From: Candidatus Electrothrix communis
GTDB taxonomy: Bacteria; Desulfobacterota; Desulfobulbia; Desulfobulbales; Desulfobulbaceae
Reading direction: 5' to 3'
Assembly (NCBI GenBank): GCA_030644725.1
Contig: CP130629.1
Span: 186,001-250,000 of the forward strand
Length of the DNA stretch: 64,000 nt
Positions 17,501 through 24,877 of this stretch are shown piece after piece (the first letter of the stretch is position 1; each line of letters begins with the position of its first letter). The translations under genes were made by a program, and so were the position numbers. The notes under the pieces were generated by a model. The model made no database searches and was not told the DNA's origin. It saw only the letters and a list, made by a program, of their open reading frames with translations.

Positions 17501-17869
17501 TATTACAGCTGGCAAGCTCGGGTGCGAGATCTGTATCTTGCAACAAGGCTTTCTAGCGTATCCTCTCAGGAATCCTTTGGTGATTTTGTTTGTGTGCATG
17601 CTGAGGTTCAACATTTGCAAGAGGCAATACCTTTTGAGATTATAGAAGTATCTATGTATCTGTATGAACTTTTTGCAGAAGGTTTTACATTCCATTTTGA
17701 GTACTATACTGTAAGTGAGCATGGTGCTCGTTTAAGAAAATTAGCTCATGGAGAGCATAGTGCTGTCTGGGTACCGGATGGGCAGGAATTGAGCAGTGAA
17801 ATCAACCCTACAAAAATGCCAGAGGCATATATTTTTCATTTTATGGAGATTATAGACAAAGCTGAGTAG
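11552..17869 (+). CDS. Enediyne-type iterative polyketide synthase: KS end-AT-ACP-KR-DH-PPTase-TE-TE
   Basis: The 2105-residue remainder of the PKS; the same frame is open back to 11510, where SLIGHTKAASG completes the KS. Domains in order: acyltransferase from about residue 195 (FLFPGQGSQ, GGHSLGE near 297, ANAFHSRF); carrier domain with LNLDSIKAS (Ser about 694); ketoreductase (ATGGAKGITAE near 998, FSSLIG, NGWYGFSNE); dehydratase hotdog (DHCWRGTYLFP, His about 1278); a Sfp-type phosphopantetheinyl transferase (YFSLTHNEG about 1627, GCDLE about 1649, LWSAYEAAFKAL about 1693). Two hotdog thioesterase-like domains follow, one with GKVYFTNIPIWMGELRE (about 1800) and one with SNLIGNIYFSNYYSWQ (about 1975), resembling the separate SgcE10-type enediyne thioesterase. 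The domain order matches enediyne/polyene PksE enzymes, which build a conjugated polyene iteratively; the fused double TE is unusual. No E3/E4/E5 accessory genes lie nearby. The product is unknown. Confidence 0.88.
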   Translation: MIKTVIALNQRILPPLANCFEPSPVFAETATSLYPLLRGEIRPPQEILRAGVSGMGFGGINSHLALASGDAPSPKLMPAIREQKLLADYQRTELFVFSAPTVEELLGRVQAAEGLAQNICEGERLDLAVHLATLYGHNTTCAPVRVAIMAESPEMLLEHLAKIAHILRTSPPKGQQTFFDLRAGICIGNDVQSHRVGFLFPGQGSQKINMGHQLVQRHDWAEDIVKAMEKALGWPEGKQLTDFIFRPIERALDQSQVKGWQEQLKQTEIAQPALCLASMLGLEQLARLGIKPDAVGGHSLGELTAFYAAGAYSREELINFATLRGQAMAPGQGHTGGAAGTMASLACSAVQAQAVLDAVQGYAVVANKNSASQTVISGEPSCIQQACLYAKEQGIRGVLLPVANAFHSRFVSSAAQVLADSRLLPAQPKQLTTALFSGLQGEKVDMDCELRRHFSDQVISPVDFISLVQEMSKECDLLLEVGPGRVLTGLARSIIVKKNEGEGGDGPICFPLETKSEQDRDLNLFLAAYFVRGGTINWHALYEDRLVRPFTLADDRLFLANPCERPFPEHFPEQKEQSLSLPSYRSSGRGGGSDTDRVLADAAGLSEDELAVYLEQRSQFIGGLIRVDLDNMAPSLSALKPIFTPPFTDLPEKKDSNVDESADLLFALIEERTGFPPESLSMNLRLLDDLNLDSIKASELIAEAANRSGISAAKLNVSEYANATLQEVAALLDREPEQDKDIIENGSSRYPGWARDFTLQYLPQPLSSEYADEQSEQSWLHREEAVLILFESAEQHIAEQLEVVLQRFLAEASAKISVEFLAKVELVSFAEARQGVSSLLDRFTSVIALLPRQKSSEGNFFDQQTLVKQVTRLHTIFSPAYHRPGLGNQSLTVAQFGDGFFGDGPVPANINRCSAKALAASLHLEKPDLKVRVLDFSPQISQDQLCEYIMVELSTAESYAAVGYAADQIRRVPTPVLRHVAVDKPRPIRWSPKDVVLATGGAKGITAECVLAFARATGVQLALVGSSSPAMHNEQQDEILYTLKRANEAGLSAHYYQCDVTDAEAVKRLVHQVENEQGTITGVIHGSALNRPGELDTVPVEQALEEISPKVIGAMNLCAALQDHPPQLFIAFSSLIGISGMQKNGWYGFSNEALHLFLQQYGETEPRITTLSIAFSIWDEVGMGSRMGSTSWLSKIGVAALTVQQGTSRFLQLAIHDPVANQVIVTARSYGLDTFLPHGRALPQGLRFIDRVLDYQPGIEIISRTRLTLEDDPYIKDHCWRGTYLFPLVFGLEAMAQAVRAVTGNTCFDAVCIEDVELARPIVLPEDIGAEIEIHALVLEQDNLEDAPQVQVQIRTEQTDFRVDHFSATFVLRDACSPVRHDLPEALSPLDLVPERDLYKEGLLFQGPLYQMIQQVFHLSSEGCLFSTASSVEPVDSSGQTWMLGNPFSRDALLQSGQLPIPRDLCLPARIQRIERFPAISRTDEPIFGKALIEEHTEKYIYGTVTAFNEQGQVLERIIGYRAQIVEHRRESPTAEDLVYPGHRDRRILRRELKQREALLPTHCTLPKLSSDFIPGLQHIGKDERRKKELPFIRNALTPLLRASDTRIEISWSQAGKPSLAIPADAGVYFSLTHNEGTVICMAGRGLQGCDLEAVSSRSKEEWQDLLGEKSEALLVHLIKQGDSLHRAGTRLWSAYEAAFKALTTCPDPSMISVVQKKDDSVLFTYQNNSSSCYILTFPVWLTLRGERMLAVVVQEEHLNNAISERVPVSGNTDAWPDRVGSFTHEFTTTFLEGRGPRGKVYFTNIPIWMGELRELALLPISERLVQDMKSGQWGMVTNRSFFAVDQLLDSYDTVIGEVRLLEDTDLSRSFISLAFKWFKKQDDGSLVRAISGKLATTWVKVQGHGEVQQGDLPEYFKEYLEKLSHSQDDIEPRGKERHSFFSKASSLFTATVSIKKQNMLLQQQFLTSREDSNLIGNIYFSNYYSWQARVRDLYLATRLSSVSSQESFGDFVCVHAEVQHLQEAIPFEIIEVSMYLYELFAEGFTFHFEYYTVSEHGARLRKLAHGEHSAVWVPDGQELSSEINPTKMPEAYIFHFMEIIDKAE

Positions 17870-17926
17870 CTTCGTGAAGTGTATTCGGAGTCTCAGAATC
17901 TATCCACAGTTGGCAAGGGAGGAGGC

Positions 17927-19885
17927 ATGACCATATTGACGAGTATGACAAGTACGTCCGAAGAAACCCTGCAACAGATCTTCGGCTTTGAAGCCTTTCT
18001 GCAGGGGCAGGAAGCGGTGATTACAGCTGTTTTGGCGGGCCGCTCTGCCTTGGCGATTTTTCCCACCGGTCAGGGAAAGAGCCTCTGTTATCAACTGCCA
18101 GCCTTGCATCTTCCCGGCCTGACCTTGGTGGTGTCGCCGCTCATGGCTCTGATGAAGGATCAGGTGGATTTTCTTATCGGAAAAGGGATTGCAGCTGCAC
18201 GCTTGGATTCATCCTTAGATTTTAGCGAAGTCAACGCGATTTATGACCGGTTGCACCGTAATGAGCTGAAGCTGCTCTATGTGGCTCCAGAGCGCTTTGC
18301 CAATGAGCGCTTTGTGGCCTTGGTTGCCCGGCTACGACTTTCTCTACTGGTGATTGACGAGGCCCATTGTATCTCCGAATGGGGCCATAATTTCCGTCCT
18401 GACTACCTCAAACTGGCAGAACTGGTCAAAACCTTTGCCGTGCCTGCGGTGCTGGGCCTGACCGCGACAGCAACGCCCAAGGTGGCAGCGGATATCCGAC
18501 AGAGCTTTGCTGTTGCTGACGCTGACTGCATCCAAACCGGATTCTATCGACCCAACCTCACCCTGCTCTTTGAACCGGCTGAAGATCCAGATCAGGCTTT
18601 GGTGGATCGACTCAGGGAGCTGGAGGAACCGGACGTGGTAGGCGGACCGACCATCGTCTATGTCACCCTCCAGCAGACCGCCATGCAGGTGGCCGCTCTG
18701 CTTGCCAAGGAGGGATTTCCGGCCAAACCCTATCATGCCGGAATGAAGGATGAGCAACGGCAGGCGGTCCAGGATTGGTTTATGGCCTCGGATAAGGCGA
18801 TTGTGGTGGCGACCATCGCCTTTGGTATGGGTATTGATAAGAGCAATATCCGTGCAGTCTTTCATTATAACCTACCCAAGAGCCTGGAAAATTATGCCCA
18901 GGAAATCGGGAGGGCAGGACGGGACGGTCTGCCTTCAACCTGTATTATGCTCGGCAACGGCAATGACCTGCATGTGCTGGAGAATTTTGTCTACGGCGAT
19001 ACTCCAGAGCCCGGCCATGTGCCGGAGTTTGTCGATCATATTCTCGGGCAGGAGGCTGTGTTTTCTTGCTCGATTTATGAACTCTCCGGCCTGTTTGATA
19101 TGCGACCGTTGGTGGTGAAAACCCTGCTTACCTATCTGGAGCTTGAGGGGCTGCTTGCATCCACCGGGCCGTTTTACAGCAGCTACTCCTTTAAGCCCTT
19201 ACGACCTTCTGCGGAGATTCTTCCCCGCTTTGATGCGGAACGACAGGAGTTTCTTAGAAAAATTCTTTCCTGCGCAGTTAAGCAGAAGATCTGGTTCAGC
19301 ATTGATCTTGACGAGGCAGCGCAACGGACGGGCAGTCCGAGGAAACGGGTGATCACAGCCTTGGATTATCTGGAACAGCAGGGTGATCTGGTGCTCAAGG
19401 TTAGCGGAGCGCGTCTCGGTTTCAGAAAGCTTGCTGCTGATCATCTTGATATTGCGGTGCTCAAGGATGGGCTGGTCAAGCGGTTTGCGCAGCGGGAGCG
19501 CAGTGACTTGGATCGGCTGGGACTGGTGGTTGATCTGGTCAATCAAGCAGGGTGCAAGACCGGGTTCCTGCTGCGATATTTTGGTGAGGAACCAGCGGAT
19601 GCCTGCGGCCATTGCTCGTTCTGTCTGCACGGGGAGAATGCGCAGATAAGCGGCAGGGCGAGCGATGCGGGGGTGCCGGAGCAAAAGGAGCTGGCGGAAG
19701 CGTTGCAACAGTTACGAGCGGAATATCCGCAGGTCTTGGCAAGCCCGCGCCAGATTACGCGCCTGCTCTGTGGGCTTTCATCACCCGGTTTGACCAGGAA
19801 TAAGTTGAGCAAGCATGAACTATTTGGGAAGTTGGACAAGTATCCTTTTGCAGAGGTCATGGAGTGGGTTGGCGGCACTCTGTGA
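17927..19885 (+). CDS. recQ: RecQ-family ATP-dependent DNA helicase
   Basis: A 652-residue superfamily 2 helicase. Walker A is FPTGQGKSLCYQLPA, motif II is VIDEAHCISEWGHNFRPDY, motif III is GLTATATP, motif VI is QEIGRAGRDG. The RecQ zinc site (a first Cys in AGCKTGFLLRYFGE, then ACGHCSFC) follows, then a winged-helix part. RecQ unwinds forks and recombination intermediates. I choose ATG 17927 because GGGAGGAGG lies just before it and homologous sequence begins there, although the frame is open from 17879. It follows the PKS by 57 bp on the same strand, so read-through is possible. It ends before a hairpin at 19902-19925. Confidence 0.92.
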   Translation: MTILTSMTSTSEETLQQIFGFEAFLQGQEAVITAVLAGRSALAIFPTGQGKSLCYQLPALHLPGLTLVVSPLMALMKDQVDFLIGKGIAAARLDSSLDFSEVNAIYDRLHRNELKLLYVAPERFANERFVALVARLRLSLLVIDEAHCISEWGHNFRPDYLKLAELVKTFAVPAVLGLTATATPKVAADIRQSFAVADADCIQTGFYRPNLTLLFEPAEDPDQALVDRLRELEEPDVVGGPTIVYVTLQQTAMQVAALLAKEGFPAKPYHAGMKDEQRQAVQDWFMASDKAIVVATIAFGMGIDKSNIRAVFHYNLPKSLENYAQEIGRAGRDGLPSTCIMLGNGNDLHVLENFVYGDTPEPGHVPEFVDHILGQEAVFSCSIYELSGLFDMRPLVVKTLLTYLELEGLLASTGPFYSSYSFKPLRPSAEILPRFDAERQEFLRKILSCAVKQKIWFSIDLDEAAQRTGSPRKRVITALDYLEQQGDLVLKVSGARLGFRKLAADHLDIAVLKDGLVKRFAQRERSDLDRLGLVVDLVNQAGCKTGFLLRYFGEEPADACGHCSFCLHGENAQISGRASDAGVPEQKELAEALQQLRAEYPQVLASPRQITRLLCGLSSPGLTRNKLSKHELFGKLDKYPFAEVMEWVGGTL

Positions 19886-19901
19886 GCAGAGTGAAGAGAT
19901 A

Positions 19902-19925
19902 GCCAGCTCCAGTTACGGAGCTGGC
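19902..19925. terminator. Hairpin between convergent recQ and glsB-like genes
   Basis: GCCAGCTCC-AGTTAC-GGAGCTGGC is a perfect 9-bp stem 17 bp after the recQ stop. The T-tract is weak on the plus strand, so it may serve as a bidirectional or processing hairpin. Confidence 0.6.
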
Positions 19926-19947
19926 AAAGTTGCATATAAAAAGGGGG

Positions 19948-20199
19948 CTATTTTTTCTTTATCATACGGTACAGAGCCAAAAGGAGGACACCGCCACCGG
20001 TAGCCAGCAGGATACTTACTATATTAAATCCGGTAACTGTTCCAAATCCGAGAAGTGACCCTATAAAACCACCCACGAAAGCACCTGCTATGCCTATCAG
20101 GATAGTAACAAAAATCCCTCCGGGATCTTTTCCAGGCATGATGAATTTTGCGAGCACCCCTACAAGCAGTCCCATTACGATCCAAGTTAAAATACCCAC
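19948..20199 (-). CDS. GlsB/YeaQ/YmgE-family small membrane protein
   Basis: An 83-residue protein of the transglycosylase-associated family. It has three hydrophobic segments (residues about 3-20, 28-50 and 57-77) with the repeating glycine pattern, GLLVGVLAKFIMPGKDPGG near the start, and a basic KKK end. Family members are induced by envelope or acid stress, with unknown biochemistry. The start is a GTG with AAGGAGA placed 7-8 bases before it. Confidence 0.88.
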   Translation of the reverse strand: MGILTWIVMGLLVGVLAKFIMPGKDPGGIFVTILIGIAGAFVGGFIGSLLGFGTVTGFNIVSILLATGGGVLLLALYRMIKKK

Positions 20200-20558
20200 T
20201 GTTCGTCTCCTTTTTTGATTTTCAGGTTAATTTCATTGTCGAACTATTACTTATCAGGTAATCATTCCTGACAGCGTCTGCATAATAACAATATCAAAGA
20301 AGATTATCCTGATGTTTTAATATTAGGAATTTTTCCCGGATAGCTTGAATTTATTATTGGTATCAAGTGATGTTACCTTGATAGTTTCTTGTCAATTCAA
20401 ATACTATTGTTTAAGGAAAAGTCAGGGGATGTCAAGGGAAAACGTAAAGGAAAGGATGTTAATGGATGAAGTTGGTGGCATAATGCGGCTTCATCGCATT
20501 GCACAAGGTCCGGTCACGGGAGGGATTTGAGCGGGAGAACGAAAGCCACCCCCAGTCA
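20200..20558. other. Intergenic region upstream of the GlsB-like gene
   Basis: AT-rich sequence that should hold the GlsB-like promoter (minus strand). I see no supportable gene. A histidine-kinase remnant begins just beyond it. Confidence 0.4.
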
Positions 20559-20750
20559 TTATTGATTAAGGTCAGTAAGGTGCCCAGGAAAACGATGGGA
20601 AATGTAAGTATCCAAGAAAGATATCTGTATCGACGAGGAACACAGCTCATCCCTATCCTGTGACCGATCAAGCACAAGGTGGCCCTTATGAGCACGGGTG
20701 GTCTCAAGGGCCAGGGGTAAACCCAGCCCGGAACCGGGCACCCGATCTTT
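20559..20750 (-). pseudogene. Histidine-kinase ATPase remnant
   Basis: On the minus strand a short frame reads PGSGLGLPLALETTRAHKGHLVLD, the G2-box end of a HATPase_c domain, then runs into unrelated sequence. There is no phospho-acceptor or dimerisation domain. A second remnant with nearly the same motif lies at 30527-30800, so both probably come from copies of one kinase gene. Confidence 0.55.
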
Positions 20751-20758
20751 CGGCGGAA

Positions 20759-21475
20759 TTATGGCGTCAGTGGGATTTCGCTCAATTCACTGTCCGTCAA
20801 CATGCGATTGTAAAGGATCAGTTCATCGACGAACCCGTGAAAGACATTTGAATTGGAGTAATTTGTGAACGACCAATTTTTATCTCTTTCTTCAGCCGTT
20901 GATCCGATGACTCGCAATTTGAAATCCTTGGGTAAGTCGAATTCCGCAGATTTAATTCGGTTGATGTACACAAGGATTTTGTGTGCAGAGAAATCCACGC
21001 CGCACGCCACAGTTGTCCATTTTCCTGCTGCCAGCGACGCGTTTGTAACCTCGTAAGAGAGATTATGGTTATTGAATGTGATGATTAAGTCTCCCGATTC
21101 ACCCCTTTTCATTTCAAACCAGCGATGAGAGGTGCCACCGACAAAGATATTTGTTTTTCCCTCAGTAAATTCCTCCGCTTTGAACCTAAGGGCGACCGTA
21201 AAGGCTGCGTAGTTGAAATTTGGCGTTTTGCAGACTGCGCGGTATCCGATCTCGGAGCTGTCGAATTCATATTGTCCATTGAGGTACAAGGTGTCCGTGT
21301 TGAAAGCTACATTTTTGAGCTCGAATTCAGCACGTTCTTTGCCTGTATTCTTGGCGTTCCCATTGAAAGTAAAATGGGCCATTGGTGGCATTCTCTTGTC
21401 GTTGGCGTAAACAAGTGCGTCCGGGAGGATGGAGAGAGCGAAGAGGAGAAGAGGTATGAGCGTGTTGGTCATCAT
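20759..21475 (-). CDS. Secreted LamG/concanavalin-fold protein
   Basis: A 238-residue exported protein. A signal peptide (residues 1-24) precedes one LamG-like jelly-roll domain: AHFTFNGNAKNTG at the start, YAAFTVALRFKAEEF, AGKWTTVACGVDFSAHKILVYINR and FHGFVDELILYNRMLTDSELSEI at the end. Such domains bind sugars or proteins outside the cytoplasm. No catalytic module is attached. It is a single gene with no evident partner. Confidence 0.75.
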   Translation of the reverse strand: MMTNTLIPLLLFALSILPDALVYANDKRMPPMAHFTFNGNAKNTGKERAEFELKNVAFNTDTLYLNGQYEFDSSEIGYRAVCKTPNFNYAAFTVALRFKAEEFTEGKTNIFVGGTSHRWFEMKRGESGDLIITFNNHNLSYEVTNASLAAGKWTTVACGVDFSAHKILVYINRIKSAEFDLPKDFKLRVIGSTAEERDKNWSFTNYSNSNVFHGFVDELILYNRMLTDSELSEIPLTP

Positions 21476-21698
21476 CGGCAGTCCTGTCAGAGTTTACAGT
21501 TGTGATTCTCTTTAAGAGGATCACCTGGAAATGTCAATAAAAAAAGAGAATGATAGAAGTGTATGGTCTACACTTCTATTCTGCAACAGGGCGGGCACGG
21601 CGTGATAAGTCCTCTGGATGATCTTGAGCTGAATCAATAGAATTAATGAATTAATAGGGAGCTGTCCCCCTGTTCTCTCCTCAAGCAGGCCTACGTGG

Positions 21699-23294
21699 CT
21701 ACATTTTTAAAACATAGTGAGCGACATTGTTGGCATGGTCACTAATTCTTTTTAATTCCAGCAAGGCACTTGGATAAAGTGCATCAATTCGTGGCTTCAA
21801 TGTGTCGCCTTCAGTCCTGACAAGGTATTTGTCACGTAATTGCAGTTCAAGATCAACAGCCTTCAGTTCAAGAAGATTGACATCTCTTGCGATCGATTTC
21901 ATATTCCTTTTGAGCGATTTTACTGCGGAACTGTATGTCAATAATGTATTGTCAAAGACTTTTTCAATCGTATTCATCGCGTGCCCGGAAAAAACAATTT
22001 CCTTCTGACGAGAATATTCTGCTAGGTTTTCAGCAAGGTCCGCAATCCTTTCAATATCCGTAATAGCATGAGCAAAAGCCAGTTTTCTTTTGCTGTCTTT
22101 TTCGGACAGCATCAGTGTGCTGATTTTACCGAGGTAGACGCTTAGTCCTTCATATATGGCATCAATCGTTTTTTCACTCTCCTTCACTATGGCATATGCC
22201 GTATTATCACGGTTCACAAAGGCCTTTCGAGCGTTTAGGAGCATTTCTTCAGCGATTGAGGCCATGCGATTAACTTCTTGTTCAACTTCATAAAGAGCCA
22301 TTGATGGGACGGCAAGAAATTTTTCATCCAGAACACCAGAGGAGCGAATTTCAGATCGCCCATGATCCGGGATTACTTTCTCCAGAAAAAAAACAAGCAA
22401 CCCGACAAAGGGGACAAAAAACAGGCTGACCGTCACATTAAATATCGTATGTGCGTTTGCTATAAGCCTGGGAACTTCGGAGCCTGTCATGGCAATTAAT
22501 TTTGTGAAGGAACCCAGAAATGGATAGAAAATAACAGCACCAACGAGATTAACCATGAATTGCGCCAAACCGGTCCGTTTTGCCGCGCAATTTGTCCCGA
22601 TGGTTGCCACAAGTTCCAGAACACAGGTGCCGATGTTTGCCCCGATAATCAGAGCAATACCGGACTGCAGCGGAATAACACCCTCCATGCTCATGGCGAT
22701 GACCAGACTTGTTGTCGCCGAACTGCTGCTTGTAATGGCGGTGAATACGGCACCGAGAAAAATACCCCACAAAGGATTGACACCGAGAAGACGGATGGTA
22801 TCAATAAAAAACGGATATTCTTTCAATGGTTTTGAACCGTCCGACATGATACCCATGGACAGAAAAATAAGTCCAAGGTAAAAGATAATGTCTCCGATAT
22901 TTTTATAATGCTCTTTTTTGCTAATAACTTTCAGAGCAAATCCGGTTGCAATGAAAGGATAAAAAACTACTTTTAACTTGAATGCCACAATCTGGGCTGT
23001 AATTGTTGTCCCTATCCCCGACCCCAAGATGACGAAGACAGCTTGCTTCAAATTCATAATTCCGGCATTAACCAGCCCCAGTAGTAACAGCACGGTTACA
23101 CTGCTGCTCTGCACCAAAAAGGTAATAGAAGCACCTGTAAATATCCCCTTAAACGGATTGCTGGTTGTTCTTTCAAGGATCTTCCTGAATCTGACCCCTG
23201 AAATTTTTTTAAGGGTATGACTTAGCTGAGAAATACTGAAAATAAGCAGTGCCAGGCCAGCGAATATTTTTGCAAGTACGATCAAGAGTTCCAT
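21699..23294 (-). CDS. Na+/phosphate cotransporter family protein with PhoU-like domain
   Basis: About 530 residues. The N-terminal half (to about 310) is the NptA/PNaS transporter fold with two inverted repeats; each has the QSSS-type signature (FLVQSSSVTVLLLLGLVNAG, and AITSSSSATTSLVIAM), followed by GSGIGTT and GANIGT loops. The C-terminal half (about 340-530) is helical and PhoU-like. The family imports phosphate with sodium or keeps phosphate balance. I place the start at ATG 23294 (MELLIVLAKIFAG), where homologous sequence begins; a GTG at 23336 is possible. Confidence 0.87.
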   Translation of the reverse strand: MELLIVLAKIFAGLALLIFSISQLSHTLKKISGVRFRKILERTTSNPFKGIFTGASITFLVQSSSVTVLLLLGLVNAGIMNLKQAVFVILGSGIGTTITAQIVAFKLKVVFYPFIATGFALKVISKKEHYKNIGDIIFYLGLIFLSMGIMSDGSKPLKEYPFFIDTIRLLGVNPLWGIFLGAVFTAITSSSSATTSLVIAMSMEGVIPLQSGIALIIGANIGTCVLELVATIGTNCAAKRTGLAQFMVNLVGAVIFYPFLGSFTKLIAMTGSEVPRLIANAHTIFNVTVSLFFVPFVGLLVFFLEKVIPDHGRSEIRSSGVLDEKFLAVPSMALYEVEQEVNRMASIAEEMLLNARKAFVNRDNTAYAIVKESEKTIDAIYEGLSVYLGKISTLMLSEKDSKRKLAFAHAITDIERIADLAENLAEYSRQKEIVFSGHAMNTIEKVFDNTLLTYSSAVKSLKRNMKSIARDVNLLELKAVDLELQLRDKYLVRTEGDTLKPRIDALYPSALLELKRISDHANNVAHYVLKM

Positions 23295-23426
23295 GGTTTC
23301 AAAAATCAGTGATGGGGATTTTTTCCCGATGGACACGCATTAGGGATGCTTTTTATCGGCACCCCCTCTAGGATCTAATAAATTTCATCAAGATAGGAAA
23401 TAGAGGGGCAACGAGAGATATTGCCC

Positions 23427-23726
23427 TTATTTTGTTGTAAATTTGCGCTGCTTTTTCTTTCTTCTCGACTTATTGGTGAATGAAATACTTGTCCCGATAT
23501 TGTTTTCTACAGTTCTTGTTAAAGTCCTCCCTATAGAGTCAACGACATCAGCTTGCCTTGCCTTTTTGATGCTACATTCAACAGCAACTTCCTTTCCGTC
23601 CTTTGAAGGCTCGTTAATAATAATGCTCTCAACGTCGTCAGTTATCATTGTTGCAGCATGGTACATCTGCTTTTTGTCTTTGTTGTTCAGAGCGGTTAGT
23701 AATTCGATTTCGACGTGTACTATCAA
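23427..23726 (-). CDS. Small basic conserved hypothetical protein
   Basis: A 99-residue protein that I do not recognise. It begins (TTG) MIVHVEIELLTALNNKDKKQ, has an ordered middle with GKEVAVECSIKKARQADVVDSIG, and ends in a very basic tail (NKSRRKKKQRKFTTK) suited to nucleic-acid binding. The TTG start is chosen because a perfect AGGAGG lies 8 bases before it; the frame itself is open from 23798. It is 100 bp downstream of the toxin gene on the same strand. Confidence 0.55.
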   Translation of the reverse strand: MIVHVEIELLTALNNKDKKQMYHAATMITDDVESIIINEPSKDGKEVAVECSIKKARQADVVDSIGRTLTRTVENNIGTSISFTNKSRRKKKQRKFTTK

Positions 23727-23827
23727 AGAGCGGGCCTCCTTTTGATGTTGGTGATGGGGAAACGAATTTTTTGTTGTTTTTGGGATAAAGTAGATCAATC
23801 GAGTCTGACCCTATTGATTTGATCTGG

Positions 23828-24097
23828 CTATAACTTTTGCAGTATCTTTTCATATTCTCTATGGGAGCCAATCCAGAACCAAACAATTGCAGAATCATCA
23901 ACAATCCCGACCGCTCTATAGTCAATGTTTATCCGTACAGAATAAATAGGTTTGCCAGAATGAACCCGCTTGAATCGCAAGCTTGGGTGATATGGATTGT
24001 TCTTGAATTGGGAATATGCATTCTTTGTTTGTTTTCGAATAGCTCTCGGTAGAGCTGAATATAATTTCCAGAATTTTTCTGTCGTATGTGAAATCAC
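23828..24097 (-). CDS. RelE/ParE-fold toxin
   Basis: An 89-residue protein of the RelE/HigB-like fold: FWKLYSALPRAIRKQTKNAYSQFKNNPYHPSLRFKRV, then YSVRINIDYRAVGIV and WFWIGSHREYEKIL. These are the usual helix hairpin followed by a sheet with basic catalytic residues. Toxins of this fold cut mRNA on the ribosome or poison gyrase. It overlaps the upstream antitoxin gene by 4 bases (ATGA), giving an antitoxin-toxin operon. It lies next to the integron array, but no attC-like site brackets it. Confidence 0.82.
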   Translation of the reverse strand: MISHTTEKFWKLYSALPRAIRKQTKNAYSQFKNNPYHPSLRFKRVHSGKPIYSVRINIDYRAVGIVDDSAIVWFWIGSHREYEKILQKL

Positions 24098-24312
24098 AGC
24101 GAATCCAAATCTAAAGGCTTGGTCTTGCCTGCACGATGTTCTTTTAAGGCTTCATCGGCAAGGTTTGCCAAAAAGTCTTCGGATTCAGCAAACAAAGACT
24201 CCCATTTTTTTTCTGCCAATAACTCATCCAGCAGCAATCTTGCTATCATATTTTGCTGTGTATCAGGGAGCTTTGATGCTTCTTGAAATGCGTGTTCAAG
24301 CAGTTTAGTCAT
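24094..24312 (-). CDS. Antitoxin partner of the RelE-like toxin
   Basis: A 72-residue acidic helical protein: LEHAFQEASKLPDTQQNMIARLLLDELLAEKKWESLFAESEDFLANLADEALKEHRAGKT. The form is that of the small addiction-module antitoxins that precede RelE-like toxins, without an obvious DNA-binding domain. A GGAGA site lies just before the ATG. It is translationally coupled to the toxin by an ATGA overlap. Confidence 0.8.
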   Translation of the reverse strand: MTKLLEHAFQEASKLPDTQQNMIARLLLDELLAEKKWESLFAESEDFLANLADEALKEHRAGKTKPLDLDSL

Positions 24313-24470
24313 ATTATTTCTCCTGAAAGTATCATTGCAAAACTTCTTCTTGATAATAAGCCCGCCAGTCCAAGCATCGCTGCGATGATAGGGTTGGTTG
24401 TCTCATTATCTTCTCAAGAATGTTACCTTATGTGAGCGAGGAGGGCAAGATGAATGGTGGATACAAAGAT

Positions 24471-24505
24471 AAGGCCTGAATCATGTTCGACTCAGGGCCT
24501 TGTTT
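24471..24505. terminator. Terminator-like hairpin
   Basis: AAGGCCTGA and TCAGGGCCTT pair around a 12-base loop in the gap between the toxin-antitoxin pair and the acyltransferase fragment. It may end transcription from the cassette array reading leftwards. Confidence 0.45.
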
Positions 24506-24591
24506 GGCTGTGGGGAGGAAGAGGGCTTATGTTTATTAAGGCTCCAACTTATGTTTCCATCTCAATGCCAAAAATAAATCTGTCACCTTTT

Positions 24592-24774
24592 TTAATAAAA
24601 AGATACTGCTCCAGAAATGAAGAAAAACATTGGAACAAACACATGCAAAAACTCTGAGTATGGCCTAAATACCCAGAATCCGCCGACATGACCAAAAACA
24701 ATAATAAATATTGATAAACTTCTTAAATAAGTTAAAAGTTCACTGTCTGATTCGGATAATCTATTTTTACTCAT
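24592..24774 (-). pseudogene. Acyltransferase-3 family N-terminal fragment (cassette gene)
   Basis: Sixty residues read MSKNRLSESDSELLTYLRSLSIFIIVFGHVGGFW...FVPMFFFISGAVSFY, the first two helices and the catalytic-type His of an OafA/acyltransferase-3 membrane enzyme (normally well over 300 residues). It then stops. A different frame runs on for about 20 more plausible residues, so it is truncated and perhaps frameshifted. It starts a few bases after attC A, the position expected for the gene of the next integron cassette. Confidence 0.6.
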
Positions 24775-24787
24775 AATATTTTCTCAC

Positions 24788-24874
24788 GCCCAACGTCAAG
24801 GCTCAGGCGCCCACCAAAGCGGCAAGCCGATAGGCGCGCCGCTTTGGTGGGTCGCCTGGAGCCGCATGTTATGT
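24788..24874 (-). other. attC-like site A
   Basis: Read on the minus strand it begins ACATAAC, then GGCTC, has a long self-complementary centre (ACCCACCAAAGCGGC pairs with its inverse), then GAGCC, and ends GTTGGGC. This is the R''-L''-L'-R' plan of an integron attC. R'' is complementary to the GTTATGT at the start of the C39-like cassette (25437-25431), as required for a cassette and its own site. Confidence 0.75.
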
Positions 24875-24877
24875 TTA

